Shown here one piece after another: positions 62,694 to 64,000 of a DNA stretch of 64,000 nucleotides. The translations under genes were made by a program, and so were the position numbers. The first letter of the stretch is position 1. Every line of letters starts with the position of its first letter. A model generated the notes under the pieces. It was not told the DNA's origin and searched no databases. It saw only the letters and a list, made by a program, of their open reading frames with translations. Where the stretch lies: assembly GCA_040218145.1 (NCBI GenBank), contig JAVJQK010000063.1, positions 162,844-226,843 of the forward strand, in the 5' to 3' direction. The DNA comes from Sandaracinaceae bacterium. GTDB taxonomy: Bacteria > Myxococcota_A > Polyangia > Polyangiales > Sandaracinaceae.

Positions 62694-63848
62694 TCAGCGC
62701 GCGGCGTCTCTGAGCGCCTCGTCCATCGCGGCGAGGTACCGGTCTGGCGAATGGGCGACGCGGACCCAGTCGGTCCCCCTGCGGCCCAGATCGGCCGCCC
62801 CCTCACGCGCCTGCACCGCGAGCAGGGCGGCCGCGGCGAAGGCCTCCGGGTCGTCGTCGGACGCCACCATCGCCGCGCCCGCGAGATCGAGCCCCGCCGT
62901 CGCTCGCCGCGTGGCCACCGTCGGGACCCCGCGCGCCATCGCGTCGAGGAGCTTCATCGGCAGCCCGCCCGCCGCGCTCCTCGGGACCCAGGCCGCGTCC
63001 GCCGCGGCGTGCGCCATGCGTCGGTCCGGCTCGTCCGCGAGGGGCGCGAAGGTCGCCCGGTCCACGCACTCCGCACCCCAGAGCGCCTTCTCGAGCGCCT
63101 CGTGCTCGGAGCAGGTCGCCACCAGCAGCCGCGCGTCGGGGCGCTGGGCGCACACGAGCCGGAAGGCCGCGACCAGCGAGTCGAGGCCCTGGTAGGCGTC
63201 GAGGTTGCCGGCGTAGAGGAAGACCGGCTCGAGATCCCCGAACCCGAAGCGTGAGCGCGCCTTGCGACGCTCCTCCTGCGTGAGCGGCTCGGGGATCGTC
63301 CAGGGCACGGGGACGAAGCGCACCCTCCGCCCCGTCTGCTCCGAGAGCCGCGTCGCGAGGTGCGGCGAGATGGCCAGCGTGACGTCGGCGCGCTTGGCGA
63401 GCAGCACGTCGAGCGCGTCTCCGGCCCGGCTCGCCAGCGCGCGGGCGGCCTCGGGGAGATACGTCGGCAGCTCCGGTCCGAGCGCGGTGTGGGCGAAGAA
63501 GGCGACCGGCGAGAGGCGCGCGGACAGCACCGCGGCCGCGGCCTCGACGTGATGGGCCACCACCGCCTCCGGTCGGAGCTTGCCGACCACTCTCTTCGCG
63601 CGCACCGCGAGCTGCGCGTCCTGGACGACCTTTCGCCACGACGGACCGGAGCGCAGGGAGCGATCCCGCACCACGTCGCGGATGCGGTGAAGCTTCCACG
63701 GGGGCTGCAGATCGAAGCCGCCGTGCGCGTAGGCGATCAGCTCGGGCTTGCGGCCGTCCGCGTGCTCGGCGTCGACCATCGCGCGCACCGCCGCCTGCGT
63801 GCCCTGCACGGAGGGGAAGGCCATGGCGGCGACGTGGAGGAGGGCCAA
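62694..63848 (-). CDS. GT4-type glycosyltransferase
   Basis: About 384 residues from TTG 63848 (the ATG at 63824 is the alternative). GT-B fold: the N-terminal half has FPSVQGTQAAVRAMV and VVAHHVEAA; the donor-binding half has VFLYAGNLDAYQGLDSL, a PDARLLVATCSE strand, and the late motif PMKLLDAMARGVPTVATRRATAGLD, where the EX7E-type Glu is replaced by K/D. Cytoplasmic or membrane-associated enzyme that adds a sugar to a lipid or polysaccharide. No clear partner in the window. A 20-bp palindrome lies upstream. Confidence 0.82.
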   Translation of the reverse strand: MALLHVAAMAFPSVQGTQAAVRAMVDAEHADGRKPELIAYAHGGFDLQPPWKLHRIRDVVRDRSLRSGPSWRKVVQDAQLAVRAKRVVGKLRPEAVVAHHVEAAAAVLSARLSPVAFFAHTALGPELPTYLPEAARALASRAGDALDVLLAKRADVTLAISPHLATRLSEQTGRRVRFVPVPWTIPEPLTQEERRKARSRFGFGDLEPVFLYAGNLDAYQGLDSLVAAFRLVCAQRPDARLLVATCSEHEALEKALWGAECVDRATFAPLADEPDRRMAHAAADAAWVPRSAAGGLPMKLLDAMARGVPTVATRRATAGLDLAGAAMVASDDDPEAFAAAALLAVQAREGAADLGRRGTDWVRVAHSPDRYLAAMDEALRDAAR

Positions 63849-63934
63849 GGTGAGCGAGCCTAGCAGCGCGCGGCGAAAATGACTGCGCGCGCCTCGCCGG
63901 CGGGACGCCGCGCCCAGCGCGCCAGTCGCTCCTC

Positions 63935-63954
63935 CGAAATGCTGAAGCATTTCG
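63935..63954. terminator. 20-bp hairpin near right edge
   Basis: CGAAATGCT (63935-63943), GA, AGCATTTCG (63946-63954): a perfect 9-bp stem with a 2-base centre. Probably a terminator for a gene beyond the window or an operator for the glycosyltransferase. The remaining 63955-64000 shows no feature. Confidence 0.5.
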
Positions 63955-64000
63955 TCGTCGGCCCGCCGCGCTGGACGCGACGTCGCGCTCGCCGATCCAT

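Overview
The window is very GC-rich and densely coded, with frequent GTG and TTG starts, many 1-14 base start/stop overlaps, secreted proteins with a MYXO-CTERM-like tail, AgmX/PglI-type and PEGA domains, and Hanks-type Ser/Thr kinases fused to ATPase/TPR regions. Together these point to a myxobacterium, most likely of the Polyangiales/Sandaracinaceae type. The identification is inference from protein style; no rRNA or tRNA gene was seen.

1-12.7 kb: the most unusual part. Four proteins appear to share one uncharacterised architecture: a minimal nucleotidyltransferase (NTase) core (PxGR, then GS, then SDxDL, then a third Asp) followed by about 300 residues of unrecognised sequence. One is cut by the left edge (3-1007). 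One is fused to a complete 12-14-helix polysaccharide flippase (1967-4666, minus). Two are tandem and translationally coupled (4761-6023, 6016-7368). They are accompanied by a B-box zinc-finger membrane protein and by a giant membrane protein with a GT-C-like N-terminus and duplicated exported domains (7417-11160), then a SpoU methyltransferase and an M14 peptidase. I propose this as an envelope-glycan or lipid decoration system.

12.7-27.3 kb: a serine beta-lactamase-like esterase and a CoA-transferase, a 5'-truncated glycine-rich surface-protein remnant, two secreted proteins, a subtilisin-like lipoprotein, small genes, a TetR/DUF4188 divergent pair with a striking 41-bp palindromic operator, citrate synthase, a 12-unit 38-bp minisatellite, and an ECF sigma factor.

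27.5-44 kb: cell-shape genes. mreB (27556) is separated by about 11 kb from the coupled mreC-mreD-mrdA-rodA operon (39532-43995). Between them lie a metallo-beta-lactamase, an AgmX-type secreted protein, a zinc-ribbon protein, an ABHD18-like hydrolase, a 1263-residue kinase/ATPase/TPR protein, an OmpA-like lipoprotein, a dolichol-kinase-like membrane enzyme and a CBS protein.

44-53 kb: a nitrilase, then a five-gene signalling cassette (PAS/GAF histidine kinase, single receiver, receiver-PAS-GAF-kinase-receiver hybrid, receiver-EAL, receiver-HDOD), the first three genes overlapping at start/stop codons.

53-64 kb: a rhodanese-like lipoprotein with Ser at the catalytic Cys position, an M50 protease with helical-repeat tail, a PPC-type lipoprotein, an exported SAM-methyltransferase-like lipoprotein coupled to a PQQ-propeller protein, a Nudix hydrolase, a PEGA-tailed kinase, a 79-residue protein, a TPR/PEGA protein, a Cys-rich lipoprotein and a GT4-type glycosyltransferase.
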